Below, one piece after another: positions 62,302 to 64,000 of a stretch of 64,000 bases of DNA. A program made the translations under genes and the position numbers. How positions within the stretch are numbered: position 1 is the first letter of the stretch; each line of letters opens with the position of its first letter. Source of the stretch: Arcanobacterium pinnipediorum (GTDB lineage: Bacteria; Actinomycetota; Actinomycetes; Actinomycetales; Actinomycetaceae). The notes under the pieces were generated by a model. The model worked only from the letters and a program-made list of their open reading frames with translations. It was not told the DNA's origin and did no database searches. Location: the NCBI RefSeq assembly GCF_023973165.1, contig NZ_CP099547.1, positions 1,178,001 to 1,242,000 on the forward strand, in the 5' to 3' direction.

Positions 62302-63435
62302 ATGCGAAAAACTCTGCTCGTGACAAATGATTTTCCGCCACGAACTGGCGGAATCCAAACATTCCTTGAAGGATTTGTCAACCAACTCGATCCGAGCCAG
62401 CTAATTGTCTATGCTTCAACGCCACCGCAAGGTCCACAAATAGCTGGAGAGTATGATTCACGCCAACCCTACACCGTCGTACGCTATCCAGGTACGACGA
62501 TGCTCCCCACTCCTCACGTTTCTCAAACCATGAGTGAGCTCATTGCCCGCTATGAAATCAAAAATGTGTGGTTCGGTGCTGCTGCGCCACTAGGCTTACT
62601 TGCCAATGCAGCACACCAGGCCGGAGCTGACCGAGTCATAGCCACCACCCACGGGCACGAAATTGGGTGGTCGATGCTCCCCGGATCGCGCCAAATGCTT
62701 CGCAAAGTCTTTGCCGACGCCGATGTGGTCACCTATCTAACAAAAGCCACCCTACATCGTCTACAACCTTTTATCGGCGATACTGCCATTATGCAGCTGC
62801 ACGGGGCCATCGATCCAGAAACCTTTGCCTTTGATCGCAAAGCTCGCACCGAACTACGCCGACGCTACGGGATTGGCCAACACGCCCCCGTCGTAGTATG
62901 CATTTCGCGCCTAGTTCCCCGAAAAGGACAAGATATCCTTATCAAAGGCTGGCATGAGGTCGTGCGTTCTTTTCCTGGAACCAAGCTCGTTATCGTTGGA
63001 AGTGGCCCTTATGAAGATACGTTGCGCGCACTTGCCCTAGCCTCTCCGGCTCACTCCGATATTATTTTTACTGGCGAAGTTCCTTATGCTGAGCTTCCCG
63101 GGCATTATTCACTGGGAGATATTTTTGCGATGCCGTGCCGTACCCGCGGTGGTGGCCTAGATATCGAGGGACTTGGGATTGTGTACTTAGAAGCCTACGC
63201 GGCTGGACTTCCGGTGGTTGCCGGTGACTCTGGTGGCGCGCCTGAAGCAGTTATTGACAAAGAAACTGGTCTGGTAGTTAATGGACGATCCGTCCCTGCA
63301 GTTGTCTCAGCAGTGAAGTACTTCCTGGATAATCCTGCGAACGCTAGAGCAATGGGAGATGCTGGCCGTGCCTGGGTAGATCAGCAGTGGCGTTGGTCGG
63401 ATGTGGCACAGCCACTGATTGAATTACTGAGCTAA
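62302..63435 (+). CDS. Glycosyltransferase family 4, PimB-like
   Basis: 377 residues of the GT-B fold. The start RKTLLVTNDFPPRTGGIQTF and HGHEIGWSMLPG are the PimB' layout (GDP-mannose:phosphatidylinositol mannoside alpha-1,6-mannosyltransferase). Also present are ISRLVPRKGQDILIKGWHEV, the EX7E-like region GLGIVYLEAYAAGLPVVAGD and DSGGAPEAVI. It would add mannose to phosphatidylinositol mannosides or lipoglycan precursors at the membrane face. It is preceded by the IclR gene. Confidence 0.88.
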   Translation: MRKTLLVTNDFPPRTGGIQTFLEGFVNQLDPSQLIVYASTPPQGPQIAGEYDSRQPYTVVRYPGTTMLPTPHVSQTMSELIARYEIKNVWFGAAAPLGLLANAAHQAGADRVIATTHGHEIGWSMLPGSRQMLRKVFADADVVTYLTKATLHRLQPFIGDTAIMQLHGAIDPETFAFDRKARTELRRRYGIGQHAPVVVCISRLVPRKGQDILIKGWHEVVRSFPGTKLVIVGSGPYEDTLRALALASPAHSDIIFTGEVPYAELPGHYSLGDIFAMPCRTRGGGLDIEGLGIVYLEAYAAGLPVVAGDSGGAPEAVIDKETGLVVNGRSVPAVVSAVKYFLDNPANARAMGDAGRAWVDQQWRWSDVAQPLIELLS

Positions 63436-63443
63436 GGTGCAAG

Positions 63444-63481
63444 CCGGTGCGCTGGGCGTAAACCGGTGCGCTGGGCGTAAA
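63444..63481. repeat. Two tandem 19-bp repeats
   Basis: CCGGTGCGCTGGGCGTAAA occurs twice in a row just after the pimB-like stop. The next nine bases (CCGTTCAAC) begin like a third, broken copy. No known role. Confidence 0.7.
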
Positions 63482-63580
63482 CCGTTCAACTAAACGCACG
63501 TCGTTGCGCTTGCGGCTAGATTTGGCGTATCTCGTGCGCCCAACCACAAGTCTTCGCTCATCTCGCGGTAAACTCATACT

Positions 63581-64000
63581 ATGAGTGAAAATCCGTTACT
63601 GAAAAAATCATCCCTACCCTTCCAACTTCCCAACTGGCAGGCAATAAAACCAGAACATATTATCCCGGCAGTTGACCAAGTCCTTGCACATCAGCGTCAA
63701 GCCTGGGAAAAGATCGCCACCGATACAGCGGCACCGACCGTAGCCAACACTATCGAAGCTATCGAGCATGCCGGCGAAGAATTCGATCGCGTACTATCTA
63801 TCGCGTTCACACTCTTCTCCTCTATCGGAACCGAAGAACTCGACGAGATCGAAGCCGCTATCGGGCCAAAACTCGCCGAACACGAAAGCTCCTATTTGCT
63901 CGATAAGCGCATCTATGAGCGCCTGCTGGCACTCGACGTCGCCAACGAAGATGCCGAAACCCAGTACTGGCTGGAAAAGGAACTCAAAGCATTCCGTTCC
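63581..64000 (+). CDS. M3 family metallopeptidase (peptidyl-dipeptidase), N-terminal part
   Basis: The first 140 codons of an M3-type protein are present and the rest lies past the window end. PFQLPNWQAIKPEHIIPAVD, then NTIEAIEHAGEEFDRVLSIA, is the N-terminal helical part of peptidyl-dipeptidase Dcp or oligopeptidase A relatives. The HExxH zinc motif is not reached. The ATG at 63581 has no ribosome binding site; TAAACT ends 6 bases before it, so a leaderless message is possible. Confidence 0.8.
   Translation, partial: MSENPLLKKSSLPFQLPNWQAIKPEHIIPAVDQVLAHQRQAWEKIATDTAAPTVANTIEAIEHAGEEFDRVLSIAFTLFSSIGTEELDEIEAAIGPKLAEHESSYLLDKRIYERLLALDVANEDAETQYWLEKELKAFRS

Overview
The window looks like the chromosome of a moderate-GC actinobacterium of the Actinomycetaceae (Arcanobacterium/Trueperella-like). 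This is inferred from an LAxTG sorting signal, a PimB-type mannosyltransferase, a cydABDC cluster, many GTG starts with AGGAGG-type ribosome binding sites, and housekeeping gene orders typical of the phylum (nadD-rsfS, rne-rplU-rpmA-obgE, recG-rsmD-coaD-DUF177-rnc-mutM). No rRNA and no CRISPR array is visible.

Layout. 1-15 kb: the C-terminal part of a repeat-rich cell-wall-anchored protein; a three-gene cassette (small membrane protein, Crp/Fnr regulator, CxxC protein); an EgtUV/OpuC-type importer whose permease is fused to its binding domain; a SulP transporter; a ClC/CBS channel; a polar amino acid ABC importer; and a siderophore-interacting protein behind a near-consensus DtxR/IdeR box. 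15-26 kb: a decayed prophage read on the minus strand (late regulator, HNH, SH3 protein, TerS, metK, ParB-methyltransferase, TerL, portal). It is broken by amber codons, a frameshift, an ISL3-family insertion, and a deletion that joins the portal gene to a 5'-truncated rsgA. Two plus-strand cargo genes (16312-17121 and 22422-23330) sit against the direction of the phage genes and are the best candidates for undescribed functions. 26-31.8 kb: a small island between two tRNA-Ala genes, with an hsdS remnant, a secreted HNH nuclease, an LssY_C membrane protein, a second ISL3 element, a relic ISL3 end and a 26-bp-arm palindrome.

31.8-64 kb is core genome. It holds the nadD-rsfS operon, thioredoxin, a luciferase-like protein, obgE-rpmA-rplU-rne, cytochrome bd with its CydDC exporter, a GAF-domain histidine kinase converging with its likely LuxR-type response regulator, DNA repair and RNA processing genes (mutM, rnc, rsmD, recG), coaD, rpmB, thiL, ddl, murA, an IclR regulator, a pimB-like glycosyltransferase, and the start of an M3 metallopeptidase cut off by the window end.

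All calls come from reading the sequence. No database search was run, so family names rest on recognisable motifs, length and context.
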